From contig NZ_JAUSNH010000009.1 in NCBI RefSeq assembly GCF_030645335.1, positions 1 to 41,881 of the forward strand: 41,881 nt of DNA, written 5' to 3'. The stretch is from Lacisediminimonas sp. (GTDB lineage Bacteria; Pseudomonadota; Gammaproteobacteria; Burkholderiales; Burkholderiaceae_D). Under the pieces are notes generated by a model, which had not been told where the DNA came from, made no database searches, and worked only from the letters and a program-made list of their open reading frames with translations. The position numbers and the translations under genes were made by a program. Shown here in pieces: positions 17,101-25,738 of this stretch (positions are counted from its first letter, which is position 1; each line of letters starts with the position of its first letter).

Positions 17101-17119
17101 GCAGCGCCCCTGGCGCTGC
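17101..17119. terminator. Strong hairpin immediately after the GntR gene stop codon
   Basis: GCAGCGCC (17101-17108) pairs perfectly with GGCGCTGC (17112-17119) around a 3-nt loop, directly after the TAA. No T-run follows. It could act as a factor-assisted or bidirectional end of transcription between this gene and the convergent carbonic anhydrase gene, or as a REP-like element (see the palindrome at 17165-17178). Confidence 0.5.
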
Positions 17120-17164
17120 GGCGCCACAGCATCGGGACACGCCGCCCCGGCTGCGAGACGCGAG

Positions 17165-17178
17165 GGCGCTGCAGCGCC
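17165..17178. repeat. 14-bp perfect palindrome repeating the GGCGCTGC motif
   Basis: GGCGCTGCAGCGCC is its own reverse complement. It reuses both arms of the hairpin at 17101-17119, so four copies of the same 8-mer (two in each direction) occur within 78 bp in the gap between two convergent genes. Confidence 0.55.
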
Positions 17179-17195
17179 ATCACGCCACGAGCTCG

Positions 17196-17861
17196 TCATT
17201 CCTGGTAGCGGGCCATGCTTTGAGGCAGCTTTGCCTGCAAGTCATCCGGACCGGCCAGGGTCAGGTCAAGTTCGCGCAGCAGGCCGTCCTTGACGTCGTA
17301 AATCCAGCTGTGGATAGCCAGTTCCTGGCCGCGCTCCCAGGCTTCCTGCACGATGGTGGTCTGGCTCACATTGGTGGCCTGCTCAATGACGTTGAGTTCA
17401 CACAAGCGGTCCAGCCGGTCGCGCTCGGGCAGGACTTCGCCCAGGTAACGTCCATGTTTCTGGTGCACGTCCTGCACGTGGCGCAACCAGTTGTCGGCCA
17501 GGCCGATGCGGCGATTGGTCAACGCGGCGTGCACGCCCGAGCAGCCATAGTGGCCGCAGACAATGATGTGCTTGACCTTCAATAACTGGATCGCAAACTG
17601 CAATACGGAAAGGCAGTTCAGGTCACTGTGGACGATGACATTGGCGATGTTCCTGTGGACGAATACGTCGCCGGGAAGCAGCCCCAGCAGTTCGTTTGCC
17701 GGAACCCGGCTGTCGGAACAGCCGATCCAGAGATATTCGGGCGCTTGCTGGGAAGAGAGCTTTTTGAAAAAGTCCGGATTCTCGTCAAGGATCGCGCGCG
17801 CCCACTGTCGATTGTTTTCGAACAGGTGCTCAAGATTGTTGTTTTTGGTCTGGTCGGTCAT
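17196..17861 (-). CDS. can: Beta-class carbonic anhydrase
   Basis: A 221-residue zinc enzyme interconverting CO2 and bicarbonate in the cytoplasm. The zinc ligands are C48 and the D50-R52 dyad in CSDSR, with H104 and C107 in CGHYGC. The spacing and length match the E. coli Can type, which is essential at low CO2. The first residues are polar (MTDQTKNNN) with no signal peptide. The gene stands between a GntR-type regulator (convergent) and the serine dehydratase gene (same strand, 152 bp upstream). It has no obvious operon partner. Confidence 0.95.
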   Translation of the reverse strand: MTDQTKNNNLEHLFENNRQWARAILDENPDFFKKLSSQQAPEYLWIGCSDSRVPANELLGLLPGDVFVHRNIANVIVHSDLNCLSVLQFAIQLLKVKHIIVCGHYGCSGVHAALTNRRIGLADNWLRHVQDVHQKHGRYLGEVLPERDRLDRLCELNVIEQATNVSQTTIVQEAWERGQELAIHSWIYDVKDGLLRELDLTLAGPDDLQAKLPQSMARYQE

Positions 17862-18013
17862 GTTTTTGCATTAAAAAAAGCAGCAGGCGCGATTCTATCG
17901 GAACTGCGCGGCAAACATTGCCGCCCAGCTTCGTTTGCCGCTCTTGATTTCACCTTTGGCAACGCCCAGGCGCCAGCGCGCTATGTCGACAATCGCGGGG
18001 ATTTCGTGCCTGC

Positions 18014-19393
18014 TCAGCATTCGATCACGTTCACTGCCAGCCCGCCGCGCGAGGTTTCCTTGTACTTGAGCTTCATGTCGGCACCGGTTTCGCGCATGGT
18101 CTGGATCACCTGGTCAAGCGACACCAGATGTTCGCCATCACCCCGCAAGGCGATGCGTGCGGCATTGATGGCCTTGACCGCGCCCATCGCATTGCGCTCG
18201 ATGCAGGGAACCTGTACCAGCCCGCCAACCGGGTCGCAGGTCAGGCCAAGATTGTGTTCCATACCGATTTCCGCTGCATTTTCGACCTGTCGGACGCTTC
18301 CGCCGAGCACTTCTGCCAGTCCTGCCGCAGCCATCGAGCAGGCCACCCCCACCTCCCCCTGGCAGCCGACTTCGGCGCCGGAAATCGATGCGTTTTGCTT
18401 GTACAGAAGGCCAACTGCGCCGGCAGTCAGCAAGAAGCGCACGACACCGTCGTCGCTGGCGTTGGCAATGAAGCGGCGGTAGTAGTGCAGCACGGCGGGA
18501 ATGATGCCGGCCGCGCCATTGGTCGGTGCGGTGACGACCCGCCCGCCTGCCGCGTTTTCCTCATTGACCGCCATCGCGTACAGGTTGACCCAGTCCAGCG
18601 CCACCAAGGGATCGCTGGCATTGCCCGGGCTATTGGCCAGCAGGCTGCGATGCAGTTCGCCGGCACGCCGGCGCAAATGCAGGCCGCCCGGCAATTCGCC
18701 CTCTGCCGCGCAGCCGCGCTCCACGCATTGCTGCATCACGCGCCAGATTGCCAGCAAGCCGGTGCGCACCTCCTGTTCGGTGCGCCAGGCTTTTTCGTTT
18801 TCCAGCATCAACTGGCTGATACGCAGCTGGTCGCGCTCGCAATGCGCCAGCAGCTCGGCCCCGCTGTTGAAGGGATAAGCCAATTGTGTGTCATCCGGCA
18901 GCAGTCGGTCCGTGCCAGTGGCGTCCTGGTTGACGACGAAGCCACCGCCAACCGAGTAATAGGTCCGGCTGCTGATTTCGCTGCCATCGGCCGCGAACGC
19001 GGTGAAGCACATGCCATTGGCATGAAACGGCAGCGCCTTGCGCCGGTAGAACAGCAGGTGCTGTGCCGGGTCGAAGGCGACCACATGCGTGCCCAGCAGC
19101 CGTATGCTTGCACTGGCGGCGATCCCGGCCAACCTGGGCGCTACCTGGTCGGGGTCGACGCCTTCCGGTGTTTCGCCCTCCAGTCCCAGCAGGACTGCCT
19201 TGTCGCTGCCATGTCCGCGGCCGGTGGCGCCGAGCGAGCCGTACAGTTCGGTCCGTACAGCAGCAACCTGCCCGAGCAATCCATCGCGCTGCAGTCCGAG
19301 CGCAAACATGCGCGCTGCGCGCATCGGCCCCACCGTGTGCGAACTGGAGGGGCCGATACCGATCTTGAACAAGTCGAAAACGCTGATCGCCAT
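18014..19393 (-). CDS. sdaA: L-serine ammonia-lyase (L-serine dehydratase), single-chain iron-sulfur type
   Basis: A 459-residue enzyme converting L-serine to pyruvate and ammonia. It begins with the beta-domain pattern [20 protein letters not shown] and contains the alpha-domain motifs [18 protein letters not shown] and [18 protein letters not shown]. The three Cys expected to bind the [4Fe-4S] cluster are C344, C386 and C397. The last residue is a cysteine (C459). In type 2 L-serine dehydratases such a C-terminal Cys has been reported to insert into the active site as the fourth cluster ligand until serine displaces it. The frame is open to 19543, but the ATG at 19393 gives the conserved start and standard length; its ribosome-binding site is weak. 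Divergent from an FAD-linked dehydrogenase gene. Confidence 0.95.
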   Translation of the reverse strand: MAISVFDLFKIGIGPSSSHTVGPMRAARMFALGLQRDGLLGQVAAVRTELYGSLGATGRGHGSDKAVLLGLEGETPEGVDPDQVAPRLAGIAASASIRLLGTHVVAFDPAQHLLFYRRKALPFHANGMCFTAFAADGSEISSRTYYSVGGGFVVNQDATGTDRLLPDDTQLAYPFNSGAELLAHCERDQLRISQLMLENEKAWRTEQEVRTGLLAIWRVMQQCVERGCAAEGELPGGLHLRRRAGELHRSLLANSPGNASDPLVALDWVNLYAMAVNEENAAGGRVVTAPTNGAAGIIPAVLHYYRRFIANASDDGVVRFLLTAGAVGLLYKQNASISGAEVGCQGEVGVACSMAAAGLAEVLGGSVRQVENAAEIGMEHNLGLTCDPVGGLVQVPCIERNAMGAVKAINAARIALRGDGEHLVSLDQVIQTMRETGADMKLKYKETSRGGLAVNVIEC

Positions 19394-19715
19394 GAATAGT
19401 GGTTTGCTCTCGTTAATCAGTAATGACAAGCGGCCCGGACCCATTACTGCAATCCCAGGCCAAACGCCAGGGGTAAGCGTCCGGCATGCTGGCAGACAGC
19501 GCAATCTGCGCTTGGTTGCAGCGGATTTACCTGGCCCTGCCAAGACAGCAAGTCCGGGACGCCGTGCAAAGCAGCATCTGACGGCCCGACTTTATCATTT
19601 CGTCTTTACTTGTTGGCCAGCTTGCACGGATTGACGTGGATATGCCGCATCATAGCGGCCGCGAATCCCGATATATCTTTCGTATTCGCTTGCCCGATCA
19701 ATGGAGAATTTGTCG
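19394..19715. other. 322-bp divergent intergenic region
   Basis: This is the shared upstream region of sdaA (minus) and the FAD-linked dehydrogenase gene (plus). GGAGAA at 19703-19708 is the ribosome-binding site for the ATG at 19716. An AT-richer patch at about 19670-19690 (GATATATC) could hold a -10 element for the plus-strand operon. I see no convincing operator, riboswitch or small gene here. Confidence 0.5.
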
Positions 19716-21143
19716 ATGCAGTCCACCCCTGCGGCCAATATCGTCGCGCTTGAATCGCTTGCCGCCAGTTTTTCCGGCCGGCTGCTGACCGATCCCGCCG
19801 ACACGGCGCCTTTCCTGACCGACTGGATGGGGAAATGGCGCGGCAAGGCACTGGCAGTGGCCCAACCCGACACGACAGAAGACGCCGCCATCATCGTGCG
19901 CTGGTGCGCCGCCCACCAGGTGCCGATCGTGACCCAGGGTGGTAATACCGGCATGGTCGGCGGTGGAATTCCGGACGCCGACGGTCGTGCCTTGCTGCTG
20001 TCGACCCGCCGCATGCGTCGCGTGCGCGCGGTCGACCCGATCAACAATACGCTGACCGTCGACGCCGGCGTCACCTTGCTCGAAGTGCAGCAGGCGGCCA
20101 GTGCGGCCGGGCGTCTGTTTCCGCTGTCGCTCAGCGCCGAAGGCAGTTGCACCATCGGCGGCAATCTCGCCACCAATGCCGGTGGCGTGCAGGTGCTGCG
20201 TTACGGCAATGCGCGCGAATTGTGCCTGGGGCTGGAAGTGGTGACGGCCGACGGCAAAGTATGGGATGGACTGCGCGGCCTGCGCAAGGACAACACCGGC
20301 TATGACCTGCGCGACCTGTTCATCGGATCCGAAGGAACCTTGGGCGTCATCACTGCCGCCACGCTGAAAATGGTCCCGCAACCGGCAGCGCGCATGACGG
20401 CGATGGCCGCCGTCGAATCGCCGCACGCCGCACTGCGCTTGCTGGCACTGGCGCAGCAGCGGCTGTCGGCCACGCTGACCGGCTTCGAATTGATGAACGA
20501 CTTTTGCATGTCGCTCGCGGTAAAGCATTTCCCTGCCTGCCGCAAGCCGCTCGATACGCCGGCGCCGTGGCATGTGCTGCTCGAAAGCAGCGATCCGACC
20601 AGCGAAGAGCACGCCCGTGACAGCTTTGAGCGGCTGATGGAAGAAGCGATGGAGCAAGGCTTGCTGCTCGATGCTGCTGTGGCTGCGTCAATGGCGCAGT
20701 CCGAATCCCTGTGGCATATCCGTCACTGCGTCGGCGAGGCGCAGACCCGCGAAGGCGACAGCATCAAGCACGACATCTCGGTGCCGATTTCCGCCATTGG
20801 CGACTTCATCGTCGCCACCAATGCGGCGCTCGAGCAAGCCAGCCCCGGTATCCGGATGGTCGTGTTCGGCCATCTGGGCGACGGCAACCTGCACTACAAC
20901 GTGGCCCCGGCAGAAGGCGGCAGTGGCCCGGCGTTCCGCGCATTGCAGCCGCTGTTCAACGGCATCGTGTATGCGGCGATCACCAGGGTCAATGGCTCGA
21001 TCTCGGCCGAGCACGGCATCGGCCAGCTCAAGCGTGACAAACTGGCGCTGTACAAGAGTCCGGTCGAGCTGGAACTGATGATGCGACTGAAAACCGCCTT
21101 CGATCCTGATAACCTGATGAATCCCGGGCGCGTTCTTCCCTGA
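19716..21143 (+). CDS. FAD-binding 2-hydroxyacid dehydrogenase (D-2-hydroxyglutarate/glycolate/D-lactate type)
   Basis: A 475-residue flavoenzyme of the FAD_binding_4/FAD-oxidase C family, which oxidises a D-2-hydroxy acid to the 2-oxo acid. It has the FAD-binding stretch VTQGGNTGMVGG, LSAEGSCTIGGNLATNAGG, FIGSEGTLGVI, and in the substrate domain FGHLGDGNLHYNV and the end motif SAEHGIGQLKR (metal/substrate histidines). The overall pattern is closest to D-2-hydroxyglutarate dehydrogenases. An in-frame ATG lies at 19701, but GGAGAA at 19703-19708 is correctly placed for the ATG at 19716. It is followed after 28 bp by an Ldh-family oxidoreductase, so the two are probably one operon. No iron-sulfur partner (GlcF-like) is adjacent. 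Confidence 0.9.
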   Translation: MQSTPAANIVALESLAASFSGRLLTDPADTAPFLTDWMGKWRGKALAVAQPDTTEDAAIIVRWCAAHQVPIVTQGGNTGMVGGGIPDADGRALLLSTRRMRRVRAVDPINNTLTVDAGVTLLEVQQAASAAGRLFPLSLSAEGSCTIGGNLATNAGGVQVLRYGNARELCLGLEVVTADGKVWDGLRGLRKDNTGYDLRDLFIGSEGTLGVITAATLKMVPQPAARMTAMAAVESPHAALRLLALAQQRLSATLTGFELMNDFCMSLAVKHFPACRKPLDTPAPWHVLLESSDPTSEEHARDSFERLMEEAMEQGLLLDAAVAASMAQSESLWHIRHCVGEAQTREGDSIKHDISVPISAIGDFIVATNAALEQASPGIRMVVFGHLGDGNLHYNVAPAEGGSGPAFRALQPLFNGIVYAAITRVNGSISAEHGIGQLKRDKLALYKSPVELELMMRLKTAFDPDNLMNPGRVLP

Positions 21144-21171
21144 ACCGCCCAAGCTGAGAGGAAAACAAGCA

Positions 21172-22236
21172 ATGCAAGCAGTACACCAGAGCGCCCGATA
21201 CCCCGTCCAGCAACTGCGGGACGCCGTCGATGCCATTTTCCGCAGCGCCGGCATGCAGGCCGATATCGCCGCCGCAGTGGCTGATTCGCTGCTCGACGCC
21301 GACATGATGGGACATGCCACCCACGGCGTGGCGCTGGTGCCGTGGTACATGGACGCCATCAGGAACAAGTGGGTCACCCTGGCGGGCGAGCCGGAAGTCA
21401 TCGCCGACCACGGCGCCTGCATCACCTGGAACGGACGCAAGCTGCCCGGCGCCTGGCTGCTGTCGGAAGCGATCGACATGGCGATCGCGCGGGTGGAGAA
21501 ATTGGGCGTTGTCACCATCGTGATGGCCAATAGTTTCCACACTGGCGCGCTGGCGGTCTACATGCCCAGGTTGACGGAGCGCGGCCTGATGGGCGTGCTG
21601 GCCTGCTCGGCGCCGCCCACACGCGGCATTGCACCCTATGGCGGAACCAAAGGCCTGTTGTCGCCCAACCCGCTGGCTGCCGGCATACCGACCGATGGCG
21701 ATCCGATCCTGCTCGATATCAGCGCCTCGATCACGACCTTGAACAGCACCCGCCAACTGTCAGCGCGCGGCGAAAAATATCCCGGCATGTGGGCAATCGA
21801 CGCGCAAGGAATCCCGACCGACGACCCACAAGTCGTCATGAGCGGCGGCGGCACCCTGCTTCCGGTTGGCGGGCTGGACCACGGGCACAAGGGCTATAGC
21901 ATGGCCTTGCTGGTCGAGGCGCTGACCCAGGCCCTGCCCGGCTACGGCCGGATGGACGAGCCCGGCGGCATCCTGATGGGCGTGTACCTGCAGGTGATCG
22001 ACCCCAATGCCTTTGCCGGACTCGGCGCCTACAAGCGCCAGACCAGCTGGCTGGTCGATCAATGCCGCACCAATCCGCCGCAGCCCGGCGTGGAACGGGT
22101 GCGGGTGCCGGGCGACCAGGCAATGCGGAAAAAACGGGAAGCGCTGGAAGCCGGCGTGCCGGTACCGGACGGCGTGTTCAATTTGCTGGCCGGGGTGGCG
22201 GAGAAGCTGGGGATTGAATTGCCGGCGTCCATGTAA
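21172..22236 (+). CDS. Malate/L-lactate dehydrogenase family (Ldh_2) oxidoreductase
   Basis: A 354-residue NAD(P)-dependent oxidoreductase of the Ldh_2 family (malate, L-sulfolactate, ureidoglycolate, 2,3-diketogulonate dehydrogenases), which is unrelated to classical lactate dehydrogenases. Family motifs include MGHATHGVALVPWY (catalytic His in the first box), NSFHTGALAVY, GLLSPNPLAAGIPT and LDISASITT, then LDHGHKGYSMALLVE. GAGAGGAAA precedes the ATG. It lies 28 bp after the FAD-linked 2-hydroxyacid dehydrogenase gene. Paired enzymes of this kind would oxidise the two stereoisomers, or successive forms, of a 2-hydroxy acid; which one is unknown. Confidence 0.9.
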   Translation: MQAVHQSARYPVQQLRDAVDAIFRSAGMQADIAAAVADSLLDADMMGHATHGVALVPWYMDAIRNKWVTLAGEPEVIADHGACITWNGRKLPGAWLLSEAIDMAIARVEKLGVVTIVMANSFHTGALAVYMPRLTERGLMGVLACSAPPTRGIAPYGGTKGLLSPNPLAAGIPTDGDPILLDISASITTLNSTRQLSARGEKYPGMWAIDAQGIPTDDPQVVMSGGGTLLPVGGLDHGHKGYSMALLVEALTQALPGYGRMDEPGGILMGVYLQVIDPNAFAGLGAYKRQTSWLVDQCRTNPPQPGVERVRVPGDQAMRKKREALEAGVPVPDGVFNLLAGVAEKLGIELPASM

Positions 22237-22324
22237 GCCGGATCGTGCTGCGGTCTGCTTCTCAGTGCGGACCGGCCAGCCGATCGGATTCCGGCTGTCG
22301 GCACACGTACGCACGGGAATAGAT

Positions 22325-22534
22325 TCAGGTACGGGCCTTGCGCACGACATGCACGACGCAAGCCCATTCCGCCTCTTCCTGATGGACAAGGGCGCCGACT
22401 TCAATGAACTCGTATACCGGACCACAGCAGTCCGGACAGTCGATCCGGTCAAGCGCAGCAGCCATCATGGCGGCCAATTGCTCGATTTGCTTTTGATGCG
22501 CCAACTCTTCCGGATCCGGCTGCGCTTCATTCAT
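22325..22534 (-). CDS. Small conserved-looking protein with a CPDCC motif
   Basis: A 69-residue acidic protein that I do not recognise. The N-terminal half is a helical, Glu/Gln/Ala-rich segment. It is followed by DCPDCCGPVYEF, whose clustered cysteines could bind a metal, then a hydrophobic-basic end (WACVVHVVRKART). The ATG at 22534 is preceded by GGAG and AGGC-like bases, which supports translation. It is convergent with the Ldh-family gene (88 bp gap) and lies about 200 bp downstream of ldcA on the same strand. The 204 bp between it and ldcA hold nothing I can identify. Confidence 0.6.
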   Translation of the reverse strand: MNEAQPDPEELAHQKQIEQLAAMMAAALDRIDCPDCCGPVYEFIEVGALVHQEEAEWACVVHVVRKART

Positions 22535-22738
22535 CTGCCTGCTCCACGACTGGTTATTCGCTCTTGCACACTTGCCATGCCGCCGGACAAGTCATGACCG
22601 GCCACGCCTGACACAGGATGACACAGCCGCTGATTTCCAACATCTGGCATCGGCGCGCTTCTCGATACAATTCAACAAAGCCGTCGATTGGGCGTGCCAT
22701 CCGGCTCCGGGATTCCCAACAAGTCGTCAGGGCCCGCC

Positions 22739-23680
22739 CTACTTCGCAGCTGCGTCTGCCAACGCTAACGACGCCAGGGACAAATAGTTGTGCATCGCCA
22801 GGCTAGCCTTGCCATCGCTTACCGTCAGTGTCGCATCGGCGCCGACTGCCAGGGTCGCCTTGTCGCGGATATGGCCTACCGGCAAGCCGGTCACCACCGG
22901 CAAGGGCAGGTGCTGGCGCGACCACGCCAGCATGGATTCGAATCCATAACCGTTTTCATAGTCAGTCAGGCGAACAGTGCCCAGGTCACCCAGGACCAGT
23001 GCCTGCTGCTGCTCCAGGACGCCGGCATGCAGCAGCTGCAACAGCATGCGCTCAATCCGATAGGGATGTTCGTTGACCTCTTCCAGGAACAGTATCCCGC
23101 CAGCGATCCGCGGCAGGTAGGGCGTGCCGACCAAGGTCGCGAGCATCGTCAGGTTTCCGCCCCACAATGTGCCCTCGACCGCCAGGTCAGGACTATTTTT
23201 ACATTCCCAATCGAGCTGGTGCTGCGGCCGGGCAATGCAATCCCAGAATTGCGCCATCGTGAATTGGCTGCGATCGGCCCTGGTAAAGTCGTCGCAGATC
23301 ATGGGCCCGGAAAAACTGGAGGCGCCGGTACGCGCCAGCAGCCCCAGTTGCAGCGCGGTAAAGTCGCTGTGCCCGACGAACAGCTTGCCGCTGCTGGCCA
23401 GCAAGTCAAAGTCGATGCTTTCGAGCAGGCGCGAGCTGCCGTAACCGCCGCGCAGTGCAATCACGATATCGATTTCGGGATCGCGCGCCGCATCATGCAA
23501 TTGCGCCAGCCTGGCGTCGTCGGTGCCGCCAAAGCGCTGGTAGCGCTGCTCGGCCTGGTAATAATTGCGCACCAGGTGGCCGTGCTCGCGCAAGCCGTCC
23601 ACGGCGCGCAACATGGCGTCGCTGTCCGGTGCATAGCCACCGGTGGCGACAATCGCAATCCCGGGAGGGGTCATCTTCAT
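22739..23680 (-). CDS. ldcA: LD-carboxypeptidase (S66 family murein peptide recycling)
   Basis: A 313-residue cytoplasmic serine peptidase that removes the terminal D-alanine from murein tetrapeptides during cell wall recycling. The S66 triad is visible: S105 in GHSDFTAL, E200 in LFLEEVNE and H270 in GLPVGH. RGGYGSSRLL (77-86) is also typical. The frame extends to 23818, but ATG codons at 23680 and 23674 give the normal length and avoid overlap with tadA. Neither has a strong ribosome-binding site. It is the last gene of the queE-queD-tadA-ldcA run, 77 bp after tadA. Microcin-immunity MccF proteins belong to the same family, but the context fits recycling. Confidence 0.88.
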   Translation of the reverse strand: MKMTPPGIAIVATGGYAPDSDAMLRAVDGLREHGHLVRNYYQAEQRYQRFGGTDDARLAQLHDAARDPEIDIVIALRGGYGSSRLLESIDFDLLASSGKLFVGHSDFTALQLGLLARTGASSFSGPMICDDFTRADRSQFTMAQFWDCIARPQHQLDWECKNSPDLAVEGTLWGGNLTMLATLVGTPYLPRIAGGILFLEEVNEHPYRIERMLLQLLHAGVLEQQQALVLGDLGTVRLTDYENGYGFESMLAWSRQHLPLPVVTGLPVGHIRDKATLAVGADATLTVSDGKASLAMHNYLSLASLALADAAAK

Positions 23681-23757
23681 GTGGTCGGCCAGTGGCAATT
23701 CGATTCCCTTCGTCTGCTGCGGACATGATGCAAGCTGCTGCGACAAGGCGGCTCGCC

Positions 23758-24673
<916 letters not shown>

Positions 24674-24678
24674 GTCGA

Positions 24679-25314
24679 TTACGGTATTTGCAGTAATTTG
24701 TGCGTCTGCAGCGAAAGCTTCCATTGCGGGCGCGCCTTGCAACTGTCAATTGCCAGGCGGGTATTGTGCGCCAGCAGCGGGCCATCCATCGGTTGCAGGT
24801 AGAAGTGGTCGAAGTCCAGTGTTTCATAGTCGGCCAGCGATTGCCCGGTTTGCGGCACCACGACCTTGAGTTCATTGCCGCGCTTCAATCGCAGTGGCGC
24901 GCCCATCTTGGGGCTGACGCAAATCCAGTCGATGCCAGCCGGCGCTTCCAGGGTGCCGTTGGTCTCGATCGCGATCTCGAAGCCGTGGCTGTGCATGGCG
25001 TCGATCAGGGGCGCGTCGAGTTGCAGCAAAGGCTCGCCGCCGGTAAAGACCACATATTTGTGGTCCGGATGCTGTGCCGGCCACAAACGGTTGATCGCCT
25101 GCGCCAATGCTTGCGGGTCGGTGAACTTGCCGCCGCCTTCACCATCGGTCCCGACGAAATCCGTATCGCAAAAGCGGCAGGTTGCGGTGTCCCTGTCCTG
25201 CTCGCGCCCGCTCCAGAGATTGCATCCGGAGAAGCGGCAGAACACCGCAGGCCGGCCCGCATGGGCGCCTTCGCCCTGCAAAGTGTAAAAAATCTCTTTT
25301 ACGCTATAGGTCAA
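24679..25314 (-). CDS. queE: 7-carboxy-7-deazaguanine synthase (radical SAM)
   Basis: A 211-residue radical SAM enzyme forming 7-carboxy-7-deazaguanine from 6-carboxytetrahydropterin for queuosine. The cluster cysteines C31, C46 and C49 follow the CX14CX2C spacing known for the Burkholderia QueE type, rather than the standard CX3CX2C. YTLQGEGAHAG and FTGGEPLLQ also match. The best start is the TTG at 25314, giving the conserved MTYSVKEIFYTLQGEG-like N-terminus. A longer form from GTG 25368 adds 18 residues without family support. It is the first gene of queE-queD-tadA-ldcA; its promoter lies in 25315-25500. I looked for a preQ1 riboswitch upstream and did not recognise one. Confidence 0.93.
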   Translation of the reverse strand: MTYSVKEIFYTLQGEGAHAGRPAVFCRFSGCNLWSGREQDRDTATCRFCDTDFVGTDGEGGGKFTDPQALAQAINRLWPAQHPDHKYVVFTGGEPLLQLDAPLIDAMHSHGFEIAIETNGTLEAPAGIDWICVSPKMGAPLRLKRGNELKVVVPQTGQSLADYETLDFDHFYLQPMDGPLLAHNTRLAIDSCKARPQWKLSLQTHKLLQIP

Positions 25315-25738
25315 AACAGGAACTTTCAAGAATGATGGGGCTACGCCCTCGCGGCGGCAAGCGCCCACATGGTGCGGCTGCTCGGTGCCGGCATGCGCCG
25401 GTATGCTTTTGCATTGATCAGCTGACTGATCGTGTCAGGACGACCGCCGGCAGGGCGCCCCCGTCCTGCAAGGTCCTGCATTTTCGCATTTATTACCCAC
25501 GGAGTCTTGCAACTCGCCCGCGTTGCAGGGACGCCCTCACCTGTGATCAGGAGCAAACGCGAACCCGGTGGCCGTACGAAAACGCGGATTGCCCCAGATG
25601 CGGGCGATAAACGCCACAAAAATATTGCAATAAAAACATGTGCGATTAACGGAACACACTTCCCGCCTCACTCACTCAGCGCGGATCGGCAATCGACCGA
25701 TGATCATTTTTTAACCGCACACTTCCGAGGATTTGAGA
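25315..25738. other. 424-bp divergent intergenic region between queE and the orphan gene
   Basis: The queE-proximal part is GC-rich with a short GCCGG/CCGGC hairpin near 25390-25405. The part next to the orphan gene (about 25610-25735) is clearly AT-richer than its surroundings. At 25651-25678, GGAACA is followed after 15 bp by TCACTCA. This is two mismatches from the HrpL-dependent hrp box (GGAACC-N15/16-CCACNNA), placed 60 bp before the ATG at 25739. A match this loose can arise by chance. GAGG at about 25727-25730 serves as ribosome-binding site. No other gene is visible. Confidence 0.4.

Noticed and set aside
19394-19543. Upstream in-frame extension of the serine dehydratase by 50 residues
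   Set aside because: The added residues have no family counterpart; the [12 protein letters not shown] start at 19393 is the conserved N-terminus.
25315-25500. A preQ1 riboswitch before queE
   Set aside because: The region has only a short GC hairpin. I could not find the small H-type pseudoknot layout or an A-rich tail near the ribosome-binding site.
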